Assembly (NCBI RefSeq): GCF_000400715.1
Contig: NZ_KE007347.1
Location: 1,216,389-1,280,388, forward strand
Source of the DNA: Acinetobacter genomosp. 15BJ
GTDB taxonomy: Bacteria; Pseudomonadota; Gammaproteobacteria; Pseudomonadales; Moraxellaceae
Length of the DNA: 64,000 nt
Direction: 5' to 3'
The notes under the pieces are model-generated. The model had not been told where the DNA came from, did not search any database, and was given only the letters and a program-made list of their open reading frames with translations. The position numbers were made by a program, and so were the translations under genes. Position 1 is the first letter of the stretch. The number at the start of each line of letters is the position of its first letter. Below are positions 24,856 through 33,858 of this stretch, piece by piece.

Positions 24856-25500
24856 TCACACGTCACGTATAACAAGTTGGATTTTTGTCGGGTTATAGGC
24901 ATTGCAAGGATTATTCAATTGCGGACAATTCGAAATCAGAACGATCAGATCCATTTCCGCTTTGATCTCGACATATTTACCCGGCGCCGAAACTCCATCT
25001 TCAAACTTTAAATGGCCGTCTGCAGTCACAGGCACATTCATAAAAAAGTTAATATTGGGCCCAATATGACGGACATTGAGCTGATGCTTTTTGGCAATCG
25101 GATGCTGTGCCAAGGCATACATGAAATTATTACGGCAACTGTGCATCGGATATTTATCATGTGCATAACGTACCGTATTGCTTTCACATGAACATGCGCC
25201 CCCTAAGGTGTCATGTCTGCCACAATTATCATCGACAATGCTGGCAATAGGACGGGCAAAATTACTAAATAAGGTCGTTCCTTTTTCTAAATAAAGCTGC
25301 TGATTTTGTACTAAAGTATCGGTCGCGCTATAACGCTCTTCGGCATTGTTGGCACTAATAAATAAGGTATCCACTGCTTGGTTCCCTTCCAGATCAATAA
25401 TGCGGAAGTACTGACCTTGCTTCACTTCGCCCATCCATGCTTCGCCTGCAAGGCAAATTTCGTCTAAAACAATCTGTTCAATCTTTGCTGATGCTGTCAT
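24856..25500 (-). CDS. DUF1989 protein UAAP2, carboxyguanidine deiminase subunit
   Basis: 214-aa member of DUF1989 (urea amidolyase-associated protein 2). Proteins of this family encoded with carboxylases under guanidine-I riboswitches deiminate carboxyguanidine to allophanate and ammonia. A Cys/His-rich block (DDNCGRHDTLGGACSCE, then PMHSCRNNF) probably binds zinc and forms the active site. I start at the ATG at 25500 (MTASAKIEQIVLDE) because upstream in-frame starts fall inside the preceding gene. It ends nine bases before the carboxylase start and begins 16 bases after UAAP1, so the three genes form an operon. Confidence 0.9.
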   Translation of the reverse strand: MTASAKIEQIVLDEICLAGEAWMGEVKQGQYFRIIDLEGNQAVDTLFISANNAEERYSATDTLVQNQQLYLEKGTTLFSNFARPIASIVDDNCGRHDTLGGACSCESNTVRYAHDKYPMHSCRNNFMYALAQHPIAKKHQLNVRHIGPNINFFMNVPVTADGHLKFEDGVSAPGKYVEIKAEMDLIVLISNCPQLNNPCNAYNPTKIQLVIRDV

Positions 25501-25516
25501 TTTCTCGCTCCCTACC

Positions 25517-26254
25517 TTAATTCGACAATGCGTAATAGCGTGTGTTATTGGCAAAACCACGCTGATTTTGAGCGCATGAATCCCGACAGACATCCTGTTC
25601 AGTTAAGGCATTGGCTTTGAATAGGCGAAGTTGGATATCGGCAGGTTGATAATGTGCGGATGAGTCGAGTGGATGTGGTGCCGCAGAAAGAAAAACCAGA
25701 CAATCCATTTCAAAGCGCAATTCGATCTTTTGCTGTTGATTGTCGTCTGTGACATAACTTAATCGGCCATGATCATCGGGCTGGACTTTTGAAAATAAAT
25801 TCACCGTCGCGCTCAGATCTGCTTGGCCTAGACCAAACTTGGTCAATTCCACCAATAAACTATCCAAACCATTTTGATGCATGTCATTACGCGCATCTTG
25901 AAAGTTTTTTTTGCCAAAATTTTGTGCAATGTGCTGTGCGGTACTCGGGCCACAAAACACATCATTCCAGCCATGTTGATCTTGAATAATGGAGGCCATC
26001 ACACGGCCCAGATCTGAGTACAAAACATGCCCTGTCGAGAGAAAAGCCGTATGTTGTGCTTTCAGGCTATCGGGCATATTAAAGTGCTCGAGCTTGTCAT
26101 CGGCATTGACGCAGTATAGAGACACATTGGCATCATGCCCCAGTGCTTCCAGTTGTAAAACTGCCCCACGTTGAATGCGACTAGACCAATGATGCCCACC
26201 AGGCAACATTTCTTGCCACAGTATTTTATTGTCGTGATAGAACGATTGATTCAT
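25517..26254 (-). CDS. DUF1989 protein UAAP1, carboxyguanidine deiminase subunit
   Basis: 245-aa DUF1989 paralogue and first gene of the carboxylase operon. Family blocks are LPGGHHWSSRIQRGAVLQLEA, DSLKAQHTAFLSTGHVLYSDLGRVMASI and HGWNDVFCGPSTAQHI. It keeps fewer Cys residues than UAAP2 (a single Cys in VFCGPS), consistent with a two-subunit enzyme in which one chain carries most metal ligands. The correct start is the ATG at 26254, preceded by AAGAGG; the frame runs further upstream, but that part is the riboswitch and would not be protein. Confidence 0.9.
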   Translation of the reverse strand: MNQSFYHDNKILWQEMLPGGHHWSSRIQRGAVLQLEALGHDANVSLYCVNADDKLEHFNMPDSLKAQHTAFLSTGHVLYSDLGRVMASIIQDQHGWNDVFCGPSTAQHIAQNFGKKNFQDARNDMHQNGLDSLLVELTKFGLGQADLSATVNLFSKVQPDDHGRLSYVTDDNQQQKIELRFEMDCLVFLSAAPHPLDSSAHYQPADIQLRLFKANALTEQDVCRDSCAQNQRGFANNTRYYALSN

Positions 26255-26296
26255 AACAAACCTCTTGCGGATGCTTAACCTCGTTATGGCAATATG

Positions 26297-26392
26297 CCTG
26301 TCCTCCCGGGCTTTTATCCCTCCGTGTAGTTCTATCGAACCGTTATCTCTCGGACCAGTCATGTATCAGTACAGACACATCGGAACCCTAGA
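26297..26392 (-). ncRNA. Guanidine-I (ykkC-type) riboswitch
   Basis: The 5' leader of the carboxylase operon contains, in order on the minus strand, the conserved guanidine-I elements CTAGGGTTCCG, CTGGTCCGAGAGA and ACGGAGGGATAAAAGCCCGGG, with variable stems between them. Known aptamers of this class bind guanidinium and switch on detoxification or degradation genes. The aptamer ends about 40 bases before the UAAP1 ATG. No obvious intrinsic terminator follows, so control at ribosome access is possible. Confidence 0.92.
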
Positions 26393-26436
26393 CAACTTTA
26401 TCTATCTTGTTATGAAGCAAAAGACATGCCAAATAA

Positions 26437-26464
26437 GTAATACGATTTTTCATATTCGTAATAC
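26437..26464 (-). promoter_or_regulatory. Operator copy 3 (GTAATAC-N14-GTAATAC) before the riboswitch-carboxylase operon
   Basis: GTAATAC at 26437-26443 and at 26458-26464, 14 bases apart. It lies about 45 bases upstream of the riboswitch aptamer, just before a possible -35 (TTGGCA, minus strand, 26427-26432). The operon would thus have two controls: the NikR-like protein at initiation and guanidine sensing in the leader. Confidence 0.68.
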
Positions 26465-26570
26465 CTAAAGAATCATTTTTAGCTTGTTCAAAGTGCAGTT
26501 TTAAAAAGAAAGCACCAATATGATGCTGTGAGATTGGAATGATTGATATTTTTAGGTTTTCTTTATCCAT

Positions 26571-26599
26571 AAAAAAAGCGCCTTACGGCGCTTTTTTTT
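26571..26599 (-). terminator. Rho-independent terminator after glyA
   Basis: AAAAAAAGCGCC / GGCGCTTTTTTT with a TTAC loop; symmetrical, so it can work on both strands. Confidence 0.92.
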
Positions 26600-26613
26600 A
26601 GATATACAAAAAA

Positions 26614-27867
26614 TTAGTTTGCATATACAGGGAATTTTGCACAAACAGCTTCAACTTTAGCTTTTACGTCAGCGATAACTTTCTCGTCACCTTTGCTGTC
26701 GATCACGTCAGCGATCCAACCTGCAAGTTCACGTACTTCAGCTTCGCCGAAACCACGAGTCGTGACTGCTGGCGTACCAATACGGATACCAGAAGTGACG
26801 AACGGAGAACGCGGGTCATTTGGAACCGCATTTTTGTTTACAGTGATGTGCGCTGAGCCTAACCAAGCATCAACTTCTTTACCCGTTACATCTTGTTTAA
26901 TCAAAGACAATAAGAATAAATGGTTTTCTGTACCGCCAGAAACAACATCATAACCACGTGCAATTAATACTTCAGCCATTGCTTGCGCATTTTTCACAAC
27001 TTGTTGCTGGTAAGTTTTAAACTCATCAGACATTGCTTCTTTGAAACAGATTGCTTTAGCAGCAATCGCATGCATCAAAGGACCACCTTGGTTGCCTGGG
27101 AATACAGCAGATTGAAGTTTCTTCTCGATTTCTTCATTTGCTTTAGCAAGGATTAAACCAGAACGTGGACCACGAAGTGTTTTATGCGTTGTCGTTGTTG
27201 TTACGTCTGCAATTTGCACTGGGTTAGGATATACACCCGCAGCAACTAAACCAGCAACATGCGCCATATCAACAAAAAGGTATGCACCTACTTTGTCTGC
27301 GATGTCACGGAAACGCTGCCAATCAACAATTTGACTATATGCAGAGAAACCAGCAACGATCATGCGTGGCTTGTGTTCCAATGCTAGACGCTCTACTTCT
27401 TCATAATCAATTTCGCCAGTTTCAGTATTTAAACCATACTGAACAGCATTATATGTTTTACCAGAGAAGCTTACTTTAGCACCGTGAGTCAAGTGACCAC
27501 CGTGAGCCAAGCTCATACCAAGAACAGTATCACCTGGATTAAGAAGTGCTAGGTAAACCGCAGAGTTTGCTTGCGAACCCGCATGTGGCTGAACGTTTGC
27601 ATAGTCTGCACCGAACAACTCTTTTGCACGATCAATTGCAAGTTGTTCAATCACATCCACATATTCACAACCGCCATAGTAGCGTTTGCCAGGATAGCCT
27701 TCTGCATATTTGTTAGTAAGTTTTGATCCTTGTGCTTCCATTACAGCTGGTGAGCAATAGTTTTCAGATGCGATTAACTCGATATGTGCTTCTTGGCGTA
27801 CGCCTTCAGAAGCAATCGCTTGAGCTAATTCTGGATCAAATTCAGCAATAGAGATATTGGCAAACAT
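26614..27867 (-). CDS. glyA: Serine hydroxymethyltransferase
   Basis: PLP enzyme that interconverts serine and glycine and supplies methylene-tetrahydrofolate. Classic blocks are present: [50 protein letters not shown], the PLP-binding Lys in [15 protein letters not shown], and [17 protein letters not shown]. 417 aa, the standard bacterial length. It is a single gene with its own terminator, facing away from the DUF695 gene. Confidence 0.98.
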   Translation of the reverse strand: MFANISIAEFDPELAQAIASEGVRQEAHIELIASENYCSPAVMEAQGSKLTNKYAEGYPGKRYYGGCEYVDVIEQLAIDRAKELFGADYANVQPHAGSQANSAVYLALLNPGDTVLGMSLAHGGHLTHGAKVSFSGKTYNAVQYGLNTETGEIDYEEVERLALEHKPRMIVAGFSAYSQIVDWQRFRDIADKVGAYLFVDMAHVAGLVAAGVYPNPVQIADVTTTTTHKTLRGPRSGLILAKANEEIEKKLQSAVFPGNQGGPLMHAIAAKAICFKEAMSDEFKTYQQQVVKNAQAMAEVLIARGYDVVSGGTENHLFLLSLIKQDVTGKEVDAWLGSAHITVNKNAVPNDPRSPFVTSGIRIGTPAVTTRGFGEAEVRELAGWIADVIDSKGDEKVIADVKAKVEAVCAKFPVYAN

Positions 27868-28030
27868 TAGCGGAGGGTCCTATGAATTAGGGCTTTTAAG
27901 CCGTGCTAAAGATTGGTGCATATTGTAGCACGAAGTTTATGGTTTCACAGATTGATATTTATTTAATTATTCGTGAATTTTACTCATCTTACTTGTTATG
28001 CTAACAGCTCAAATAAAAAAGGGTATCTGA

Positions 28031-28858
28031 ATGGGATTAATAGATAAATTTTGGCCGAATAAGAATCATACAACCATGAAAGAATCCACCAATCAATTAC
28101 AAGAAGTTCCAGAAAATTGGGATTTTTATATGTGCGATATAGATGGGCAACCTGCAAGTTATTTTCTCAATCTAGCTTTAACGAGAATTGCACCGATATC
28201 AGATAGATCAACCTTACTGAGGGTTGAGATTCAGATGAACCATTCAAGAGAAGATGGCCTATCTTCCAGTGAGGAATTTGATCATCTGATCGAAATAGAG
28301 GATCAAATCATTCCTGCACTTACCACAAGACTCCCTACCCTCTATGTTGGCCGTTTGACTCATAATCATTTGAGATATTTTTACTTTTATTGCCAAGATG
28401 GAATAGATGTAGACCCTATTATTCATAAAATTATGCAATCTTATCCAGACTATAGTTATCATTTTGACCAAAAAGCTGATTCTAATTGGTCAACCTATTT
28501 CGATTATATGTATCCGACTGAAGAAATCATGCAATCCATTTCGAATAGATCTGTCATTGAAAAACTTTTAAACCATGGAGATAATCTTGAAGTTGAACGT
28601 CCTGTAGATCACTGGATTTACTTCCAAAGTGACACAGACCGAACTGTTTTTTCAAAAACAATTCAATCTTTAGGCTTTGAAGTTATTCAGCAAGGTCAAG
28701 TTGAAGAAAGTGAAAACTTTCATTATCAACTACAAATTTCCAGAAAAGATTCTGTGAATCAACAATCTATTGATGAATGTACTACACAACTAAGTAAATT
28801 AGCTCAACAATTTAATGCTAAATATGATGGTTGGGAAACACAGATCATTAGAAATTAA
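28031..28858 (+). CDS. DUF695 domain protein with RraB-like C-terminus
   Basis: 275-aa cytoplasmic protein. Residues about 20-150 match the DUF695 pattern (ENWDFYMCDIDGQPASYFLNL, YVGRLTHNHLRYFYFYCQDG). Residues about 165-270 look like the RraB/DUF1260 fold that often follows it (VDHWIYFQSDTDRTVFSKTIQSLGFEVI). RraB proteins inhibit RNase E in enterobacteria, but this combined form has no tested function that I know of. It is divergent from glyA and monocistronic. Confidence 0.72.
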   Translation: MGLIDKFWPNKNHTTMKESTNQLQEVPENWDFYMCDIDGQPASYFLNLALTRIAPISDRSTLLRVEIQMNHSREDGLSSSEEFDHLIEIEDQIIPALTTRLPTLYVGRLTHNHLRYFYFYCQDGIDVDPIIHKIMQSYPDYSYHFDQKADSNWSTYFDYMYPTEEIMQSISNRSVIEKLLNHGDNLEVERPVDHWIYFQSDTDRTVFSKTIQSLGFEVIQQGQVEESENFHYQLQISRKDSVNQQSIDECTTQLSKLAQQFNAKYDGWETQIIRN

Positions 28859-28909
28859 ATAAACAGCCCAACTTACCTTGTAAAAAATAAATCGGGCTTA
28901 TCTCGTCTC

Positions 28910-30148
28910 TTAATTATTTGCAGGCATCGCCGCTTTTACATCATTCACAATACTAACGATATTCAGCCCATAAGCTGTACCATGATCCCATTCAGTATTG
29001 GTTATGTACTGGATTTTTGACCCTTTGTTTTGGGCCGTAGATACCAATGCATCCGTTGCAGCTTTAGGAACTGTTGTATCTTTCGCTCCCTGATAAATGA
29101 TCACTGGTTGATCCAGTTTCACCTGAGCCGGCTGGGAATCAGTATCCAAGAACGTTTTGACCAAAGGAACTGTCATAAAATTAGTCTGGGTACGTGGATA
29201 ATTGGTTAAACTATTATTGTTTTTACTCGCATAATCCAACATCGCTGCCCCAAATTTCTGACCTAATACGTCAAAGCAATCTGATTCTGCTTGTTTTGCT
29301 ATCAAATCAGTTGGAGTTTTAAAAACATTAGCGTAATTAAAACTTGGTTCAATATTTCTTAAACCGGCCGTGATCAAAGCGGTAAATGTATCTAGTTGGG
29401 CATACATACCAACTTTTTGCGCTAAAGGTGCATTTTCAACTGACGCATTACCATTCACCAAAATCGCAGCTAAATTAGAGGCAGGCGCCACAGCAACCGT
29501 CCCCTTATAGTCCAGCTTAGCACGGCTTTCATATTGTGCTGCACCCAATGCGGCTTGCCCACCTTGAGAATGTCCGACTGTCATCCATTGGCGTGAAACT
29601 AATTTACCTTGCCCTGCTAAATAAGATCGTGCAGCAACCACTGCATCTGTAATCGAATAAGCTTCACTTTTTACATTTAGGAAAGGATGCAACTCACGAC
29701 CGCTTGGCTCTCCCAAACCTTCATAATCAGGTGCAACCACCACATAACCTGCTTCCAAAAATTGGCTAATCATGTTTTGAATAACAGGATTGGTTATATT
29801 ACGACTTGGTGCACATTGATCAGCAACACCAGTAGTACCATGTGCCCATGCAACAATTTTCCAACCACCTGCTGGTGTTGGCCCACCAGGTACAAATAAT
29901 AGCGTGGTCGCCATGGTCTCTTTACCATTTTGTCCTAACATTTTATACGTCATGACTGAACTTTCTGCAGCCACGGCACCAAAGTCTGTTTTGGTATAGG
30001 CAACAGGCATACCAACCACAGGATTTTTAATATTATTTTCTGGAATGCCTGGCTTCGGTACAAACGAATTATTGTCGTCATCATCATTACAAGCTGTAAG
30101 CAACAAACTAGAACTCAGCAGTGCAACCGTTAATAATTTCATATTCAT
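28910..30148 (-). CDS. Secreted alpha/beta-hydrolase lipoprotein (secretory lipase-like)
   Basis: 412-aa exported esterase or lipase. The lipoprotein signal ends LLLTAC (Cys about 20) and is followed by an Asp-rich stretch (NDDDDNN). The hydrolase core has WKIVAWAHGTTGVADQCAPS (oxyanion), the nucleophile elbow VGHSQGGQAALG, an acid in YQGAKDTTVP and a likely His in TEWDHGTAYG. The layout resembles the LIP/secretory lipase family (tannase/feruloyl-esterase-like size). The substrate is unknown, and it is not linked to the other lipase. It probably sits at the cell surface or in the periplasm. Confidence 0.83.
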   Translation of the reverse strand: MNMKLLTVALLSSSLLLTACNDDDDNNSFVPKPGIPENNIKNPVVGMPVAYTKTDFGAVAAESSVMTYKMLGQNGKETMATTLLFVPGGPTPAGGWKIVAWAHGTTGVADQCAPSRNITNPVIQNMISQFLEAGYVVVAPDYEGLGEPSGRELHPFLNVKSEAYSITDAVVAARSYLAGQGKLVSRQWMTVGHSQGGQAALGAAQYESRAKLDYKGTVAVAPASNLAAILVNGNASVENAPLAQKVGMYAQLDTFTALITAGLRNIEPSFNYANVFKTPTDLIAKQAESDCFDVLGQKFGAAMLDYASKNNNSLTNYPRTQTNFMTVPLVKTFLDTDSQPAQVKLDQPVIIYQGAKDTTVPKAATDALVSTAQNKGSKIQYITNTEWDHGTAYGLNIVSIVNDVKAAMPANN

Positions 30149-30391
30149 GTCATGTTTCCCTGATTATTATCGTTTTCATTTTAGTGCTTAGTATTTCTTT
30201 TACTAAGGCAATTACTTCCATAAGAATGCGCCAAATCCCAAATTGTTCAAGTATTTTTTTATTTTGCTGCTTATTTATTCAAACTCTTTTTTGATAACTA
30301 GAAAATTAAATGGCTTCCCCTTCATTCAGCACTGCTTGCTATGAATTTCTTGTAAGATATTCGAATTCTCAACTCAAGCTAGGTCAACTTT

Positions 30392-31075
30392 ATGCAAGCA
30401 ATCATCTTAGATACTGAAACACATACACTGAATGGTTTGCCGATTGAAATTGCCTATGCCCCAATTGAAATTGAAAATGGAAAGCTCAGTCTCGATAAAA
30501 AACAAATTTTTGATCAGCTTTATCAAGTTGGTCAGCCTATTTCCTTTGCGGCGATGGCGGTACACCATATTTTAGAATCCGATCTCGTAGACCAACCTTT
30601 TTATAATGAATTTCAACTTCCTGCTCAAACAACTTATATCATTGGGCACAACGTTGATTATGATATTGCAGCTATTGCACGTTGTGGCGTTGATACCTCA
30701 AAACTAAAACCAATTTGTACCTTGGCCTTAGCTCGTCGCGTTTGGGAAGATGCTGAGGCACATAATATTTCCGCCCTGATTTATTTAATCTCGAAAGGCA
30801 GTGATAAAGCCCGCGAAATGTTGAAAGGTGCGCATCGAGCCGATGCAGACATTATCTTAACCGCCAACATTCTAATGCATATTATTCATCAGCTGAACAT
30901 TCAAAATATTGAACAACTTTATCTTGCTTCTGAAGACGCCCGTATTCCTAAAAGCATTACCTTTGGCAAACATAAAGGCACTGCTATTCAAGACCTGCCT
31001 GCTGACTATATTCAGTGGTTGATGCGTCAGGATGATCTTGACCCATATTTGCGTAAAGCATTAGAAACTAAATGA
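30392..31075 (+). CDS. 3'-5' exonuclease (exodeoxyribonuclease X-like) with DUF3820 C-terminus
   Basis: 227-aa DnaQ-fold nuclease. The exo motifs are the ILDTET segment (residues 4-9; metal Asp and Glu), HNVDYDIAAI (Exo II) and HRADADIILTANIL (Exo III, the HxAxxD type). After about residue 185, ITFGKHKGTAIQDLPADYIQWLMRQDDLDPYLRKAL is a DUF3820-type module seen fused to such nucleases. Its role is probably in trimming or repairing DNA or RNA ends; the exact substrate is uncertain. Confidence 0.88.
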   Translation: MQAIILDTETHTLNGLPIEIAYAPIEIENGKLSLDKKQIFDQLYQVGQPISFAAMAVHHILESDLVDQPFYNEFQLPAQTTYIIGHNVDYDIAAIARCGVDTSKLKPICTLALARRVWEDAEAHNISALIYLISKGSDKAREMLKGAHRADADIILTANILMHIIHQLNIQNIEQLYLASEDARIPKSITFGKHKGTAIQDLPADYIQWLMRQDDLDPYLRKALETK

Positions 31076-31224
31076 GTGAAATAAAGGATAAAGTTCTCAA
31101 TTTTTAGCTTATTTGCCACTTACTTTAAACAAGACAATGATATTTAATAAATTGTTAACATTATTGTCATTTTTTAACTTTATCTTAATCTCCGTCTAGA
31201 TCTTGATTTGGGGGAGATTAAGAG

Positions 31225-31812
31225 ATGTCACATTTTTTTAAAACAGAGCTTGGGCAAACTGCCCTACAAGAACGCAGTATTGCATTGACAGCACGTCAAC
31301 GTCGTCTACTACTTTTAATTGATCATGAAGATTTTAAAGAACTGGATCAAGACTATAAGGAAAGGATTGCACCGACTGAACTGGTTCAACAACTGATTGA
31401 TATGGGACTACTGGCTGAACAAGCAACACCTATTGTTCAAAAAGAAGATGTAGTGCCCGAACTAAAAGCTCATGAGCTCAAAACGCCATCAGACCCCGTT
31501 ACAACACAAGAAACAATCACAATCGTACCAAAAGCGATTGAAGCTGAATTAAAACCTGAAATCGAACCTGAAATTCTTGAGTTAGAAAAATTACCTTTTG
31601 TTGAAATCCAGCAAGTCATGATTCAAACACTCACGACATTTTGCGGTTTGATGGCGCGTCCATTGATACAGAAAATTCAGTCAATTAGTTCTTTACAACA
31701 ACTCAAAGCCTGCCAAATGCAATGGATAACCTCACTGCAAGAATCACGAATTCCACCGGCTCAACTGAATCAAACTTTGAAATTAATCAATTATTCTGTG
31801 CAGCACTTATAG
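31225..31812 (+). CDS. Hypothetical protein, 195 aa
   Basis: Not recognised. The N-terminus ALQERSIALTARQRRLLLLIDHEDFKELD, then LVQQLIDMGLLAE, resembles the small winged-helix-like domain found in many proteobacterial regulators and chemosensory adaptors. A Glu/Pro-rich linker (about 70-115) and a helical C-terminus follow. No signal or membrane segment. A strong ribosome site (GGGGGAG) precedes the ATG. The tRNA-Arg gene follows. Confidence 0.6.
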   Translation: MSHFFKTELGQTALQERSIALTARQRRLLLLIDHEDFKELDQDYKERIAPTELVQQLIDMGLLAEQATPIVQKEDVVPELKAHELKTPSDPVTTQETITIVPKAIEAELKPEIEPEILELEKLPFVEIQQVMIQTLTTFCGLMARPLIQKIQSISSLQQLKACQMQWITSLQESRIPPAQLNQTLKLINYSVQHL

Positions 31813-31937
31813 TTAGATATGCAGAATCCCGATAAGTTGAGAATAAAATTGATGTTTTAATAAACAAGAAGCAGCTTTATTGGAAGGTATATATTTACCT
31901 GCCTGTATTTTTTGCCTATGATGTGGCACGCATACAT

Positions 31938-32013
31938 GCGCTCATAGCTCAACTGGATAGAGTACAGGTCTCCGAAGCCTGTGGCGTGGGTTCGAGTCCC
32001 GCTGAGCGCACCA
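31938..32013 (+). tRNA. tRNA-Arg (anticodon CCG)
   Basis: 76-base cloverleaf: acceptor GCGCTCA pairs with TGAGCGC; the D arm contains AGCTCAACTGGATAGAGT; the anticodon stem CAGGT/GCCTG (with the usual mismatch) holds loop CTCCGAA with anticodon CCG; the T arm is GGGTTCGAGTCCC. Discriminator A and an encoded CCA (32011-32013) complete it. It reads CGG codons. Confidence 0.96.
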
Positions 32014-32152
32014 TTGCATCTCCTTCTCTTCTCTATCTCCTCTTATTTTTATAATCGTTCTGTTTTTAACACGCCATAAACCTATTTTTCTACTTGGTTT
32101 ATTTTTTCATATCGCTCAAAATAGCCGTTCTATTTAACAACGTGAGACGTTT

Positions 32153-33085
32153 ATGACTGATGCTTTGGTGTTGAGCGGTTTGTCCAAAACTTATCGTAAT
32201 GGTTTTCAGGCGTTAAAAGGGATTGACCTTACCGTACCTGAAGGTGAATTCTATGCATTATTAGGACCTAATGGTGCAGGAAAATCGACAACGATTGGTA
32301 TCATCAGCTCTTTAACCAAAAAAACATCTGGTTCAGTTGAGATTTTTGGGCATAATTTAGATACCCATCCCTCACATGCAAAACAATGTCTTGGTGTTGT
32401 TCCTCAAGAATTTAACTTTGGTCAATTCGAAAAAACTTTCGATATTTTAGTGACCCAAGCGGGTTATTACGGCATTCCGAAGAAATTGGCCGAACAACGT
32501 GCTGAACATTATTTAGAAAAGCTTGGCTTATGGGAAAAACGCAATATTCAATCGCGTATGCTTTCGGGTGGTATGAAACGCCGTTTGATGATTGCACGCG
32601 CGATGATGCATGAACCCAAACTGCTGATTCTCGATGAACCGACAGCTGGCGTTGATATTGAGTTACGTCGTTCGATGTGGGACTTCCTCACCGAAATGAA
32701 TGAAAATGGCACATCCATTATTCTTACAACACACTATTTAGAAGAAGCAGAAATGCTGTGTCGTCGTATTGCAATCATTGACCGTGGTGTGATTAAAGAA
32801 GATACCTCGATGAAAGGCTTCCTTAATCAGCTGAATGAAGAATCGTTCATTTTTGATTTAGCTGAACCGATCAATGGATTTGATCTCAATATTATTGGTT
32901 TTAAATTCAATTTGATTGATCCAGTCACCTTAGAAGTGACTATGGATAAAGCGCATAGCATGAATGATCTGTTCTTATTATTACAGTCACAGAATATCCA
33001 AGTCAGCAGTATGCGTAATAAATCGAATCGATTAGAAGAATTGTTCGTAAAAATGGTAGAGAAAAATCTTGCAGGAGCGGATTAA
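32153..33085 (+). CDS. ABC-2 type transporter ATP-binding protein (YadG-like)
   Basis: 310-aa exporter ATPase. It has Walker A GPNGAGKST, Q-loop VVPQEFNFGQFEKTFD, signature LSGGMKRRLMIA, Walker B LLILDEPTAGVD and the switch TTHYLEEAE, all intact. The C-terminal 80 residues form the regulatory tail of the YadG/DrrA class. The permease gene overlaps its stop by one base, so the pair forms one transporter. The substrate is unknown; YadGH-type systems are thought to export lipids, polysaccharides or drugs. Confidence 0.93.
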   Translation: MTDALVLSGLSKTYRNGFQALKGIDLTVPEGEFYALLGPNGAGKSTTIGIISSLTKKTSGSVEIFGHNLDTHPSHAKQCLGVVPQEFNFGQFEKTFDILVTQAGYYGIPKKLAEQRAEHYLEKLGLWEKRNIQSRMLSGGMKRRLMIARAMMHEPKLLILDEPTAGVDIELRRSMWDFLTEMNENGTSIILTTHYLEEAEMLCRRIAIIDRGVIKEDTSMKGFLNQLNEESFIFDLAEPINGFDLNIIGFKFNLIDPVTLEVTMDKAHSMNDLFLLLQSQNIQVSSMRNKSNRLEELFVKMVEKNLAGAD

Positions 33086-33858
33086 TGAATTTCAGTCAAT
33101 TACAAACCGCTCTCTGGACTTTAGTTGTTAAAGAAATTCGTCGCTTTATGCGAATTTGGCCACAAACCCTGCTTCCACCAGCAATCACCATGAGTTTGTA
33201 CTTCGTGATTTTTGGCAATTTAGTGGGCTCACGTATTGGTGAAATGGGTGGCTTTAGCTATATGCAGTTTATTGTGCCTGGCTTGATTATGATGGCTGTG
33301 ATCACCAACAGCTATGCCAACGTTTCCTCAAGCTTCTTTAGTGCCAAATTCCAGAAAAGTATTGAAGAACTGATTATGAGCCCAGTACCCTTACACTTAA
33401 TCTTATGGGGTTATGTGATTGGTGGTGTTAGCCGTGGTGTATTGGTCGGCTTGATCGTCACGATAATGAGCCTATTCTTTACTCACTTAGAAATTTATAA
33501 TGTGTTTGTGACTATATATACAGTCATCATTACTTCATTATTATTTTCATTGGGCGGTTTCATCAACGCGGTCTATGCCAAGTCGTTCGATGATATTTCA
33601 ATTATCCCGACTTTCGTATTGACACCTCTCACCTATTTAGGTGGTGTGTTTTATGCCATTAGTGCACTCAGCCCATTTTGGCAAAACGTCTCTTTAGTTA
33701 ATCCAATTGTATATATGGTCAACGCCTTCCGTTACGGTATTTTAGGGCACAGTGATGTCAATGTTGCTTTTTCTTTAGGTATTGTGACGCTGTGCTGTGT
33801 TGTCCTTTATGCAATTGCCTATCATTTATTAGCTCGTGGTTCAGGAATGCGTGAATGA
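33085..33858 (+). CDS. ABC-2 type transporter permease (YadH-like)
   Basis: 257-aa inner-membrane protein with six hydrophobic segments and the ABC-2 signature region (SPVPLHLILWGYVIGGVSRGVLVGLI, then SFDDISIIPTFVLTPLTYLGGVFYAISALSPFWQ). Partner of the preceding ATPase. Start overlaps the ATPase stop, and its own stop overlaps the queF start by four bases (ATGA), so all three genes are translationally coupled even though queF has an unrelated role. Confidence 0.92.
   Translation: MNFSQLQTALWTLVVKEIRRFMRIWPQTLLPPAITMSLYFVIFGNLVGSRIGEMGGFSYMQFIVPGLIMMAVITNSYANVSSSFFSAKFQKSIEELIMSPVPLHLILWGYVIGGVSRGVLVGLIVTIMSLFFTHLEIYNVFVTIYTVIITSLLFSLGGFINAVYAKSFDDISIIPTFVLTPLTYLGGVFYAISALSPFWQNVSLVNPIVYMVNAFRYGILGHSDVNVAFSLGIVTLCCVVLYAIAYHLLARGSGMRE

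Noticed and set aside
26255..26362. N-terminal extension of UAAP1
   Set aside because: These bases are the guanidine-I aptamer and its 3' flank; the ATG at 26254 has its own AAGAGG.
26388..26570. 60-codon frame on the minus strand upstream of the carboxylase operon
   Set aside because: It covers operator copy 3 and runs into the riboswitch, has no good ribosome site and no protein-like character.
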